A model generated the notes under the pieces. It was given only the letters and a program-made list of their open reading frames with translations. It made no database searches and was not told the DNA's origin. The position numbers and the translations under genes are program-made. This document shows positions 8,045 through 15,241 of a stretch of 19,619 bases of DNA, in pieces (the stretch's first letter is position 1; the number at the start of each line of letters is the position of its first letter). The stretch comes from Aphodousia sp048520025 (lineage in GTDB: Bacteria > Pseudomonadota > Gammaproteobacteria > Burkholderiales > Burkholderiaceae_F), in NCBI GenBank assembly GCA_048520025.1, contig DBFZTP010000091.1, positions 1 to 19,619 on the forward strand. The letters are read 5' to 3'.

Positions 8045-8160
8045 TACATTATTTTCGTCTAAACATGGCTAAAATGCTCATGTTATTAATTGCGTCAAAC
8101 GCAGTCCTTTTTACAAAAATCAGGGCTGATATTTGACTAGCTCCACATTATATAGTGTTT

Positions 8161-9171
8161 ATGTCTGAATTAGGTAAAGTTCCGCAGTTTATTGCTTCTT
8201 CCAAAGCCATGGCCAAGACCGATGCCGTGGTTTGGGTGAAGATCGGCCCCGACGCTGATGGTCAACGATTGGACAATTATCTGTTCCGTATCGCCAAAGG
8301 GGTCCCCAAAAGCCATATTTACCGCATCGTGCGAGGCGGTGAGGTGCGTGTCAATAAAAAGCGCGCCCAAGTCGACACCCGTCTTCAATTAGATGATGAG
8401 CTTCGCATCCCTCCGATTCGAGTCTCTTCGACTCCCAAGAAAGAACAACCCGTGCCGGTAAGCGACGCCGATTTACCGATTCTCTATGAAGATGAGCACA
8501 TTTTGGTGGTCGATAAACCTGCCGGTTTAGCCGCTCACGGTGGCTCCGGGATCAGCTACGGACTCATTGAGCGCGTGCGTGCCGCTCGCCCCAACCAACC
8601 CTTTTTAGAGTTAGCTCACCGCCTTGACCGTGAAACGAGCGGCGTGATGATGCTGGCAAAGTCCCGTAAGGCGCTTGTTCGTTTGCATGAAATGATGCGA
8701 GAAGGGGAAGTGCACAAGTCTTATAAGACTTTAGTCTTGGGTGACTGGGTTAATGACCGTCAGCACGTTAAAGCAAAACTTCACAAATTTGTGACCGCTT
8801 CGGGCGAGCGTCGCGTCTGCGTCGATAATGAAAAGGGGTTGCCTAGTCACACGATTTTCCAACTGCTTAATCGCTTCGGTGACGTTTCTTATTTAGCTGT
8901 GGATTTAAAGACCGGTCGTACGCACCAAATCCGCGTTCACGCTCAATCTTGCGGTCACCCGTTGGTGGGCGATGAAAAGTACGGTGACTTTGAAGTCAAT
9001 AAAGCGATTGCCAAGGGCTCTTTAGGGATACCTTTTAAACGCATGTTCTTGCATGCCTATCGCTTATCCTTTAAGCACCCGATTACGGGCGTTAATATGG
9101 AAGTCACCTCGCCCTTGCCTGCCGAATGCGCAAAATTAATTGCTTACTTGAAATCGCGAAAGGAAGATTAA
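8161..9171 (+). CDS. rluC: 23S rRNA pseudouridine synthase RluC
   Basis: Pseudouridine synthase of the RsuA/RluA superfamily; E. coli RluC modifies U955, U2504 and U2580 of 23S rRNA. The 336-aa product has an N-terminal S4 RNA-binding domain (about 33-88, DGQRLDNYLFRIAKGVPKSH) and the catalytic motif HRLDRETSG with Asp156. The GRTHQIRVH motif and the HPLVGDEKYG segment follow in the usual order. Position next to divergent rne matches E. coli and betaproteobacteria and supports RluC over RluD. The start is uncertain. ATG 8161 gives the usual family N-terminus but has no ribosome site; a TATAGT box at 8151-8156 lies just before it, as if the mRNA were leaderless. A GTG at 8155 and an internal ATG at 8209 are weaker. 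The HAD gene follows after 2 bp and is surely co-transcribed. Confidence 0.95.
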   Translation: MSELGKVPQFIASSKAMAKTDAVVWVKIGPDADGQRLDNYLFRIAKGVPKSHIYRIVRGGEVRVNKKRAQVDTRLQLDDELRIPPIRVSSTPKKEQPVPVSDADLPILYEDEHILVVDKPAGLAAHGGSGISYGLIERVRAARPNQPFLELAHRLDRETSGVMMLAKSRKALVRLHEMMREGEVHKSYKTLVLGDWVNDRQHVKAKLHKFVTASGERRVCVDNEKGLPSHTIFQLLNRFGDVSYLAVDLKTGRTHQIRVHAQSCGHPLVGDEKYGDFEVNKAIAKGSLGIPFKRMFLHAYRLSFKHPITGVNMEVTSPLPAECAKLIAYLKSRKED

Positions 9172-9173
9172 CG

Positions 9174-9839
9174 ATGTTTGTCCCTAAATATGACCTTTTT
9201 GTTTTCGATTGGGACGGAACGATCATGGATACGACCGAACCGATTGCGGCCGGTATTTGTCATGCTTTCGTGACGTTAGGTTATAAAGATCCAGGCATGG
9301 AAGCGGCTCGAAGCGTGATTGGTTTGGATTGGCGAAGCGCGATTTTGACTTTAGAGCCCAACTTTCGCTTAGAAGAGTACGACGCTTTTGAAACGGCCTA
9401 TCGTGACTATTACATTGTCAAAGAACGTGAAATCGGCATCTTCCCCGGCATGGAAGAGATGCTTCGCAAGATGCAAGCCGCAGGCCTTCGTATGGCGGTG
9501 GCTACCGGTAAAAGCCGTCGAGGCTTAGATCGCGTGTTTGCCCTAACGGGCATTGCCGATGTGTTTGAAACAACGGTAACGGCCGACGAAAGCGCCGGCA
9601 AACCCAACCCCTTGATGCTTGAGATGATTGCCGATCGCACGGGTGTAGCGTTGGAACAAATGGTCATGATCGGGGATACCGAGCACGATTTGTATTTGGC
9701 AAAAAATGCCGGTTGCGCAGCCGTTGCTGTCTCTTACGGCGCCTTCCCTAAGAGTGAATTAAAGAAGTGGAAGTTGCCGGTGGTCGATAACGTTCCTCAA
9801 TTGGTGAGCGCTTTGGGTTTGGACGACCTCTACCATTAA
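9174..9839 (+). CDS. HAD-family phosphatase (phosphoglycolate phosphatase-like)
   Basis: A 221-aa haloacid-dehalogenase hydrolase of the Gph/PGMB-like group with a small helical cap. All four motifs are present: I FDWDGT (nucleophile Asp12, Asp14), II VATGKS (Thr111), III SAGKPNP (Lys143) and IV MIGDTEHD (Asp168, Asp172). The substrate cannot be read from the sequence; phosphoglycolate or a related small phosphate ester is most likely. ATG 9174 is preceded by AGGAAG 7 nt upstream, which overlaps the end of rluC. An in-frame ATG at 9126 lies inside rluC and would add 16 unlikely residues. The rluC-HAD pair is a standard betaproteobacterial arrangement. In Burkholderia a Rieske protein and sppA often follow; they are absent here and the next gene is the convergent methyltransferase. 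Confidence 0.93.
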   Translation: MFVPKYDLFVFDWDGTIMDTTEPIAAGICHAFVTLGYKDPGMEAARSVIGLDWRSAILTLEPNFRLEEYDAFETAYRDYYIVKEREIGIFPGMEEMLRKMQAAGLRMAVATGKSRRGLDRVFALTGIADVFETTVTADESAGKPNPLMLEMIADRTGVALEQMVMIGDTEHDLYLAKNAGCAAVAVSYGAFPKSELKKWKLPVVDNVPQLVSALGLDDLYH

Positions 9840-9864
9840 TACCTATTTGATTCTCAAAAACGTG

Positions 9865-9888
9865 ATGACCGCACGAATGTGCGGTCAT
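9865..9888. terminator. Bidirectional terminator between convergent genes
   Basis: ATGACCGCA and TGCGGTCAT form a perfect 9-bp stem with loop CGAATG in the 55-bp gap between the HAD gene and the methyltransferase gene. The plus side is followed by TGTGTTTT and the minus side by CACGTTTTT, so both convergent transcripts could end here. Confidence 0.82.
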
Positions 9889-9894
9889 TGTGTT

Positions 9895-10671
9895 TTAGCG
9901 CTTGAAATGCGTATTGGGCTTTTTCTTAAAGTGCGGTGTTTGTCGCACAGAATCGTTTCGGGTCACTTTTTCGGCCAAAATGGCAAAAATGGCAGGAACC
10001 TTGGGGAGGGCGGGGAGCGCCTTTTTCCAAGCGCCAGCCGTTTGTGTGCGAACCATCTCTTGAGAGCCCGTCACGTCTAAAGCGACCGTAATGCGTGTTG
10101 TGGGCTTAAGCGCTTGGCAGAGGTAGTCCAAAAACGCCGCATTGCGGTACGGGGTTTCAATAAAAAGTTGCGTCTCACCTCGGGCGCTTTGGCGCTCAGC
10201 CGCCAAAAGAGCTTCCGTACGAGCCGGCTCTTTAATCGGTAAATAACCAAGGAAGCGGAAATGCTGACCGTCAAGGCCACTGGCCATGAGAGCGAGCAAA
10301 ATGGACGAGGGCCCCACCAGAGGACGCACGTGAAGACCTAATTCTTGAGCGCGAGCTACGATGTTGGCACCGGGATCGGCAATACCGGGGCACCCCGACT
10401 CACTGACAATGGCAATGTCGTGACCATCTTTAGTAAGGGGTTCAAGCCATTGGTCAATCTTTTCGGCGGCCGGTTCGTGGCCGATCTCTTCAATGTGCAA
10501 TTGCGCAATCGGCGTCGGATGTTCGGCGACTTTCAGGTAAGCTCGAGCGCTTTTCGCATTTTCAGCTAAAAAGTACTGCGTCTGACGCAAGACGTTTAAG
10601 GTTGAAGCGGGGAGGGTGTCCGTAACGTCGCCTTCGGCAATGCGATTGGGTAATAAATAAAGCGTGGCCAT
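9895..10671 (-). CDS. RsmI-like SAM-dependent methyltransferase
   Basis: A 258-aa member of the tetrapyrrole-methylase fold family (COG0313), related to RsmI, which 2'-O-methylates C1402 of 16S rRNA. The start MATLYLLPNRIAEGD replaces the RsmI-typical VATPIGNLGD, while SESGCPGIADPGANIV (near 90-105) and the GPSSILLALMASG segment (near 119-131) match the family. This is the divergent betaproteobacterial paralogue that sits beside yceF, not rsmI itself, so its substrate is open. The tail is strongly basic (HFKKKPNTHFKR), fitting RNA or ribosome binding. It begins 6 bp after the yceF stop with AGGA inside the end of yceF, so the two form an operon. It is closed by the terminator at 9865-9888. 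Confidence 0.88.
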   Translation of the reverse strand: MATLYLLPNRIAEGDVTDTLPASTLNVLRQTQYFLAENAKSARAYLKVAEHPTPIAQLHIEEIGHEPAAEKIDQWLEPLTKDGHDIAIVSESGCPGIADPGANIVARAQELGLHVRPLVGPSSILLALMASGLDGQHFRFLGYLPIKEPARTEALLAAERQSARGETQLFIETPYRNAAFLDYLCQALKPTTRITVALDVTGSQEMVRTQTAGAWKKALPALPKVPAIFAILAEKVTRNDSVRQTPHFKKKPNTHFKR

Positions 10672-10677
10672 TTTCTA

Positions 10678-11271
10678 TCAGTCCTTAAGACCCGGCAAAA
10701 CGGGTAAGCCTGCTTTCGCTAATAAAGAAACCGTTTGAATTAAGGGCAGGCCAATTAAAGCGGTGGGGTCATCAGAGACCACACTCTTCATTAAAGCAAC
10801 GCCCAATTTTTCGATTTTGGCAGAGCCTGCGCAGTTATAGGGCTCTTCAATGTCGAGGTAACGTTCAATCGTCTCAAGCGATAAAGTTTTCATCGTCACC
10901 GTGGTGGGCACCATTGTCTCGAACGTTTCACCTTGGGGGTTCACGATACAAAGAGCGGTCATAAAGACCAATTGGTTGCCTGACATGGCGCTTAACTGTT
11001 CGATGGCGCGCTCGCGTGTGTGAGGTTTACCGAGAATACGATCGCCTAACACGGCGACTTGGTCGCTACCGATGATGATGGCGTCAGGGTGCTGCTCATG
11101 AATCGCCAAGGCTTTCAATTTAGCCAAACGCGTACAAAGCGCCTGCGGCGTTTCACCTGGCAGTGCACTTTCATCAATGTCGGGTGAAGCACACGTAAAA
11201 TCGACGCCTAAGCGAGAAAGGAGCTCTTTACGATAAGGGGAGCTCGACCCAAGAATCAGTTTCGGTAACAT
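10678..11271 (-). CDS. yceF: Maf-family nucleotide pyrophosphatase YceF
   Basis: A 197-aa Maf/HAM1-fold house-cleaning enzyme. E. coli YceF hydrolyses 7-methyl-GTP to the monophosphate and so clears a modified nucleotide from the pool. The protein starts MLPKLILGSSSPYRKELL, with the Maf substrate loop SSSPYR. It continues with PDIDES, IIGSDQV (the YceF-type SDQ rather than SDT), GKP, CAGSAKIE and a closing DPTALIGLPL, all in the E. coli YceF order. ATG 11271 matches the family N-terminus; the frame extends 18 codons further up to 11325 without family similarity. The ribosome site is weak. It heads a leftward operon with the RsmI-like gene and is divergent from yceD, as in other betaproteobacteria. 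Confidence 0.94.
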   Translation of the reverse strand: MLPKLILGSSSPYRKELLSRLGVDFTCASPDIDESALPGETPQALCTRLAKLKALAIHEQHPDAIIIGSDQVAVLGDRILGKPHTRERAIEQLSAMSGNQLVFMTALCIVNPQGETFETMVPTTVTMKTLSLETIERYLDIEEPYNCAGSAKIEKLGVALMKSVVSDDPTALIGLPLIQTVSLLAKAGLPVLPGLKD

Positions 11272-11288
11272 AACACACACGAAATTTG

Positions 11289-11326
11289 AGACGCTAACTA
11301 ATATAGAGCGTCTGATGATATACAAT
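11289..11326. promoter_or_regulatory. Divergent yceF/yceD control region with inverted repeat
   Basis: AGACGCT (11289-11295) and AGCGTCT (11307-11313) form a 7-bp inverted repeat separated by 11 nt. GACGCTAA occurs again at 11349-11356. A plus-strand -10-like TACAAT lies at 11321-11326, with TACAATAGCC repeated exactly after yceD (11947-11956). The region probably contains the yceD promoter and may hold an operator; no good -35 is visible. Confidence 0.4.
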
Positions 11327-11362
11327 AGCCCTCGAGATTTTTCGATCCGACGCTAATCATCT

Positions 11363-11398
11363 CTCAAAAAGTTTTCTCAAATCAGGATAACTTTTGAG
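11363..11398 (+). promoter_or_regulatory. yceD leader hairpin overlapping the ribosome site
   Basis: CTCAAAAAGTT (11363-11373) pairs with AACTTTTGAG (11389-11398) with one bulged A and a 15-nt loop. Its 3' arm runs into the AGAAAGGA ribosome site (11397-11404) of yceD. Folding could reduce translation of yceD; regulation is inferred only. Confidence 0.4.
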
Positions 11399-11412
11399 AA
11401 AGGAATCTTTAA

Positions 11413-11946
11413 ATGACAAAGTCTAAACAAAATTTTGCCACAGTCGATATTTTTTCTGTTTCTCGTAAACATCAACGCATCGAAACGCAAGTGCCGGTGA
11501 AGGACATGCCGGAGTTGTGTGCCTTTTTGTGTGATGTGAGTGATAGCGACATGATTGACGTCGTGATTGAAGGCTGCGATGGTGCCAAGGGTTTGCCCGG
11601 TGCCATTTTGCAGTTCAGTGGTGAAGTGTCCGTTCCTTGCACGCGCTGCATGAAGCCCATTGCCGTGACGGTGGAGCGTGAAGTGCCGTTTCTTTTCGTG
11701 ATGACCGAAGCCCAAGCCAACCGTTTGCCGATCGATGATGACGACGAATGGGAAATTGTGGTGGGCTCTGATCGCATGAATGTGGCCCAATGGGTTCAAG
11801 AAGAAGCCATTTTGTCGTTGCCGAATTTCCCGCGTCATGACGATTGTGAACCGCCCATCGAGCTTCAAGAGGAACAAAGTCAGGAAGAAATTGCAAAAAA
11901 ACCAAATCCTTTTGCAAATTTACGAGACTTAATGAAAAAAAACTGA
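11413..11946 (+). CDS. yceD: YceD/DUF177 family protein (23S rRNA accumulation protein)
   Basis: A 177-aa DUF177 protein. E. coli YceD is linked to 23S rRNA accumulation and is always found next to rpmF. Visible features are the CxxC pair in PCTRCM near residues 76-81 (one half of the metal-ligand or structural site), an acidic DDDDEWEIVV segment, and the family's C-terminal signature NPFANLRDLMKKN. There is no signal or membrane helix. ATG 11413 has AGAAAGGA 8 nt upstream. It sits 98 bp upstream of rpmF on the same strand; an extended -10 sequence (TGATACAAT, 11944-11952) overlaps its stop codon, so rpmF may also be transcribed separately. Confidence 0.93.
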   Translation: MTKSKQNFATVDIFSVSRKHQRIETQVPVKDMPELCAFLCDVSDSDMIDVVIEGCDGAKGLPGAILQFSGEVSVPCTRCMKPIAVTVEREVPFLFVMTEAQANRLPIDDDDEWEIVVGSDRMNVAQWVQEEAILSLPNFPRHDDCEPPIELQEEQSQEEIAKKPNPFANLRDLMKKN

Positions 11947-11986
11947 TACAATAGCCAAACTTTTTTTGCGCCCTCGTGAATCATTG

Positions 11987-12016
11987 TTGGCATAACAGTG
12001 ATGACTTGGGTATAAT
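11987..12016 (+). promoter_or_regulatory. Strong sigma-70-type promoter of rpmF
   Basis: TTGGCA (11987-11992) and a perfect TATAAT (12011-12016) are separated by 18 nt. Transcription would start near 12023, about 22 nt before the rpmF ATG. This is the best consensus promoter in the window and fits a highly expressed ribosomal protein. Confidence 0.8.
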
Positions 12017-12044
12017 TTTTCGTTTTCAATCGTGGGGTATTGCT

Positions 12045-12224
12045 ATGGCAGTCCAACAAAATAAAAAATCGACCAACAAGCGCGGTAACCACCGTGCTCA
12101 TGACTTCTTGACGAACCCGGCTACGGCTGTTGAACCGAAGACCGGTGAAGTTCACCTTCGTCACCACATCAGCCCGAACGGCTTCTACCGTGGTAAGAAG
12201 GTCATCGACGTCAAGGGCGAATAA
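12045..12224 (+). CDS. rpmF: 50S ribosomal protein L32
   Basis: A 59-aa component of the large ribosomal subunit near the peptidyl-transferase region. The sequence MAVQQNKKSTNKRGNHRAHD, the EVHLRHHISPNG segment and the basic end are typical of betaproteobacterial L32; it lacks the Cys zinc motif, so it is the zinc-free type. ATG 12045 is set by family alignment and by GGGG about 8 nt upstream; the frame stays open to 11976 but that extension is not L32-like. It has its own promoter at 11987-12016 as well as yceD upstream. A strong terminator follows at 12378-12408, so it is not co-transcribed with fabH, and plsX is missing from its usual place directly downstream. Confidence 0.97.
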   Translation: MAVQQNKKSTNKRGNHRAHDFLTNPATAVEPKTGEVHLRHHISPNGFYRGKKVIDVKGE

Positions 12225-12526
12225 TAGCGTCACTTGTCATTAACGGATTGGGTTGAATCGGCTATCGGAGTATTTCGCTTTCGCCGGCAACGCCAAAACC
12301 CCACAGCCAATGTGCAAACGTTGCGGTGGGAGACAAAATAAATGATGCTCGTTTAACCGCCGTTGTTGATCGACTAGAAAAAGGAATCCAGTTTTGGGTT
12401 CCTTTTTTCGTATACGCAACTCAAAATGCGACAATGACTAACGAAATGTTGCATTTTTCTAGTAAGGCTCGTCTTCTTTCTTTTACAATTAAAGATTAGG
12501 TTTTAGAAAAAGAAAGGGCAATTGAA
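12225..12526. other. 302-bp rpmF-fabH spacer where plsX is usually found
   Basis: No gene or plsX remnant is recognisable on either strand. The first half has complementary segments (GCAACG 12287-12292 with CGTTGC 12319-12324; CCCAC 12300-12304 with GTGGG 12326-12330) in a crossing, pseudoknot-like order. A terminator occupies 12378-12408. The rest, up to the fabH ribosome site, presumably holds the fabH promoter; a TACAAT at 12484-12489 is the only -10-like candidate and lacks a clear -35. Confidence 0.6.
12378..12408 (+). terminator. Intrinsic terminator after rpmF
   Basis: AAAAAGGAATCC pairs with GGGTTCCTTTTT (12 bp, one G-U) around AGTTTT, followed by T-run to 12408. It lies 154 nt after the L32 stop and separates ribosomal from fatty-acid genes. 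The A-rich 5' arm makes it a possible bidirectional terminator. Confidence 0.9.
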
Positions 12527-13510
12527 ATGGCTCAGATTTATTCACGTATTGTGGCAACGGGTTCGGCCTTGCCGGAAAAAGCAATGACCAATGCACAATT
12601 GGCTCAAGAGCTTTCGCTTCGTAACATTGAAACGTCTGACGAATGGATTCGTACGAGAACGGGTATTGAGAAGCGTTACTTAGCCGAACGCGGTTTGACG
12701 ACCACAAAGTTGGCCGAGCGCGCTGCGCGTTCTGCTTTCTGGGATAGCGAGATTGCCCCTGAAGACATTGATCTTATTATCGTGGCAACGACGACGCCTG
12801 ACATGGTTTTCCCGTCAACGGCCTGCCAATTACAAAAAGCTTTGGGCTGTAAGCGCGGAGCGGCCTTTGACGTGCAAGCCGTTTGTGCCGGTTTTATCTA
12901 TGCGTTAGTCAACGCCGATGCCTTGATCCGTACGGGTGCTTATAAGAACGCATTGGTGGTGGGCGTCGATGTCATGAGCCGTTTGGTGGATTGGGACGAC
13001 CGTTCAACCTGCGTGCTTTTTGGCGATGGCGCCGGTGCTGTGATTTTGTCTGCAAGCGAAGAGCCCGGTTTGTTGGCCTCTCACTTATCGGCTGATGGTA
13101 CGCTCGATGAAAAGGTTTTGGGATGCGAATCTCACTTCCAAGGTGGCGAGTCTCATGGCGAAGCCTTCGTTCGCATGGACGGTCAAGCTGTCTTCAAGAT
13201 GGCAGTCTCTGCGATGCATGAAAGCGCTCAAAACGTTTTAAAGACGGCAGGCTTAACGGTGGCCGATGTTAACCACTACGTGCCCCATCAAGCCAATTTC
13301 CGTATTATGGAAAAGGTCGCTCAAAAGATCGGCATTGATATGGAAAAGATGGTCGTGACGGTTAATCGCCACGGCAACACCTCTGCGGCGTCCGTCCCTT
13401 TGGCTTTGGATAACGCTGTGCGTCACGACAAGATTCAAAAGGGTGATGTCGTATTAATGCAAGCCGTCGGCGCCGGTATGGCCTGGGGCAGTGTTCTTTT
13501 GACATGGTAA
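12527..13510 (+). CDS. fabH: Beta-ketoacyl-ACP synthase III
   Basis: Condenses acetyl-CoA with malonyl-ACP to start each fatty-acid chain and is a control point of type II synthesis in the cytoplasm. The 327-aa product has the thiolase fold with the complete Cys-His-Asn triad: Cys120 (DVQAVCAGF), His254 (VPHQANFRI) and Asn284 (GNTSAAS). The start MAQIYSRIVATGSALPEK and the TRTGIEKR segment are family-typical, and length is normal. AAAGGG lies about 9 nt before ATG 12527. It is the first gene of fabH-fabD-fabG, with fabD 15 bp downstream. Upstream plsX, normally its partner, is absent. Confidence 0.97.
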   Translation: MAQIYSRIVATGSALPEKAMTNAQLAQELSLRNIETSDEWIRTRTGIEKRYLAERGLTTTKLAERAARSAFWDSEIAPEDIDLIIVATTTPDMVFPSTACQLQKALGCKRGAAFDVQAVCAGFIYALVNADALIRTGAYKNALVVGVDVMSRLVDWDDRSTCVLFGDGAGAVILSASEEPGLLASHLSADGTLDEKVLGCESHFQGGESHGEAFVRMDGQAVFKMAVSAMHESAQNVLKTAGLTVADVNHYVPHQANFRIMEKVAQKIGIDMEKMVVTVNRHGNTSAASVPLALDNAVRHDKIQKGDVVLMQAVGAGMAWGSVLLTW

Positions 13511-13525
13511 TTTGAGGTTTGTTTT

Positions 13526-14461
13526 ATGAAATTAGCATTTGTATTCCCCGGTCAAGGCTCTCAATCGGTCGGTATGCTCGATAGCTTTCAAGATAACGCC
13601 ACCGTGCAAGCCGTCTTGACTCAAGCCAACGAAGCTTTAGGTGAAGACTTGGTGAAGTTGATTCACGAAGGCCCGGCAGAAGAGTTGAATCTGACCGTTA
13701 ATACCCAACCGGCACTTTTGACGGCCTCGACAGCCATGTATGAAGCATGGAAAGCTCAAGGTGGCCCGATTCCTTCTTTGATGGCAGGTCACTCCTTGGG
13801 TGAATACTCCGCTTTGACGGCGGCTGGTGTTTTCACCATTGCTGAAGCCGTAAAGTTGGTGCGATTCCGCGCTCAAACGATGCAAAATGCGGTGCCCGTG
13901 GGTGTCGGTGGTATGGCCGCCATTTTGGGTTTAACTGATGAAGTTGTGCAAGAAGTTTGCCAAGCCGCAAGCGCTCACGGTGTGGTTGAAGCGGTGAACT
14001 TCAATTCGCCCGGTCAAGTCGTCATTGCCGGTGTTAAAGAAGCGGTGGAAGCCGCTTGCGCCATGACTAAAGAAAAGGGTGCTAAGCGCGCATTGATGTT
14101 GGCGGTTTCTGCACCTTTCCACTCTTCAATGATGAAGCCCGCCGCTGACGCCTTACGCGAACGCTTAAAGGCAACGCCGATGAACAAACCCGCCGTTGAT
14201 GTGATCGCCAATATTGACGTCGCGGTTCACGCCGAGACCGATGCCATTGTTGAAGCTTTAGCTCAACAAGCCGCAGGCGCCGTTCAGTGGGTCAAGACCA
14301 TTGAGTCTTTCAAAGCACAAGGCGTGACGCACGTGGTTGAGTGTGGCCCGGGTCGTGTGTTGGCCGGCTTAATTAAGCGTATTGATTCATCCATCGTTGT
14401 GATGAACATCAACTCTGAAGAATCTTTGCAATCTGTTTTGGCTGAAGTCAAAGCCCTTTAA
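13526..14461 (+). CDS. fabD: Malonyl-CoA:ACP transacylase
   Basis: Moves malonyl from CoA to the phosphopantetheine arm of ACP, supplying the extender unit to FabH and FabF. The 311-aa product begins with the signature FVFPGQGSQ. Ser90 lies in GHSLGEYSA (nucleophile), Arg115 follows in LVRFRAQTMQ, and His199 in SAPFHSSMM completes the dyad. VECGPGRVL is near the C-terminus. Length is normal and there are no breaks. GAGG precedes ATG 13526. It sits 15 bp after fabH, and its stop codon overlaps the fabG ribosome site, so translation of the three genes is probably coupled. Confidence 0.97.
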   Translation: MKLAFVFPGQGSQSVGMLDSFQDNATVQAVLTQANEALGEDLVKLIHEGPAEELNLTVNTQPALLTASTAMYEAWKAQGGPIPSLMAGHSLGEYSALTAAGVFTIAEAVKLVRFRAQTMQNAVPVGVGGMAAILGLTDEVVQEVCQAASAHGVVEAVNFNSPGQVVIAGVKEAVEAACAMTKEKGAKRALMLAVSAPFHSSMMKPAADALRERLKATPMNKPAVDVIANIDVAVHAETDAIVEALAQQAAGAVQWVKTIESFKAQGVTHVVECGPGRVLAGLIKRIDSSIVVMNINSEESLQSVLAEVKAL

Positions 14462-14472
14462 GGAATATTTTG

Positions 14473-15234
14473 ATGTCTATTTTTACCAATGATGCATTAG
14501 CCGGTGAAGTCGTTTTCATTACCGGTGCTTCTCGCGGTATCGGTGCCGGTATTTTGGATCAATGCTTGGCAGCCGGTGCAACGGTGATCGGTACGGCCAC
14601 GAGCGAGTCCGGTGCTAAGGCCATTACGGATAAAATCGCTGCCGCTCAAGGTAAGGGCTGTGGTGTTGTCTTAAATGTGACGGATGCTCAACAGTCTGAA
14701 GAACAATTGGAAGCCGTCGCTAAAGAATACGGTGCCGTGACCGTGTTGGTTAACAACGCCGGTATTACGCGTGACGGTTTAGCCATGCGTATGAAAGATG
14801 AACAATGGCAAGAAGTCATTGATACGAATTTGACGCCGGCATTTCGCTTAAGTCGTATTGTGATGCGTGGCATGATGAAGGCCCGTCGTGGTCGTATTAT
14901 CAATATCGTGAGCGTCGTGGGCAGCATGGGTAATGCCGGTCAAGCCAATTATGCGGCTGCTAAAGCGGGCGTTGCCGGTATGACGCGTGCCTTGGCTCGT
15001 GAATTGGCTCCTCGCAATATTACGGTTAACTGTGTGGCCCCGGGCTTTATTGAAACGGACATGACGGCAGCATTGCCCGAAGACCATCGTGCCGCTTTAA
15101 TGGCACAAATTCCCTTAGGTCGCCTCGGACAAACGGATGATATTGCTCAAGCCGTTTTGTACCTCGCTTCGCCCGCCGCAGCCTATGTGACGGGGGTTAC
15201 GTTGCATGTCAACGGTGGCATGTACATGGTATAG
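14473..15234 (+). CDS. fabG: 3-oxoacyl-ACP reductase
   Basis: NADPH-dependent short-chain dehydrogenase that reduces 3-oxoacyl-ACP to 3-hydroxyacyl-ACP. The 253-aa product has the Rossmann glycine motif TGASRGIG (17-24), NNAGITRDG (94-102), Asn119 and the catalytic Ser147, Tyr160 and Lys164 (SVVGSMGNAGQANYAAAK). The end, GVTLHVNGGMYM, is FabG-typical. ATG 14473 has AGGAA at 14461-14465 with 7-nt spacing; the TTG one codon earlier is less likely. A hairpin at 15242-15269 follows, then a separate acpP promoter. Confidence 0.97.
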   Translation: MSIFTNDALAGEVVFITGASRGIGAGILDQCLAAGATVIGTATSESGAKAITDKIAAAQGKGCGVVLNVTDAQQSEEQLEAVAKEYGAVTVLVNNAGITRDGLAMRMKDEQWQEVIDTNLTPAFRLSRIVMRGMMKARRGRIINIVSVVGSMGNAGQANYAAAKAGVAGMTRALARELAPRNITVNCVAPGFIETDMTAALPEDHRAALMAQIPLGRLGQTDDIAQAVLYLASPAAAYVTGVTLHVNGGMYMV

Positions 15235-15241
15235 CTAAGGG

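Larger units (their letters stand above)
7280..8160. other. 881-bp divergent rne-rluC spacer, no credible gene
   Basis: No open frame here has a ribosome site or protein-like composition, and I see no tRNA or recognised RNA family. The spacer holds several hairpins: TCCCGT-GAAA-ACGGGA (7435-7450), a 12-bp palindrome ACAGATATCTGT (7856-7867), a nested structure in which CGGAGA (7918-7923) can pair with TCTCCG (7970-7975) around CGTTGAT-CATC-ATCAACG (7952-7969), GCAAAAG/CTTTTGC (7982-8003) and a minus-strand terminator (8009-8044). The rne control region occupies roughly 7280-7420. The rest is unexplained and may encode a structured RNA. Confidence 0.6.

Noticed and set aside
7450..12280. 13-mer GAGTATTTCGCTT present near 7451 and 12269
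   Set aside because: A few 13-base matches are expected by chance in 20 kb, and the flanks do not match.
12240..12434. Leftward 64-codon frame in the rpmF-fabH spacer
   Set aside because: It spans the rpmF terminator and has no ribosome site; I found no trace of PlsX in it.
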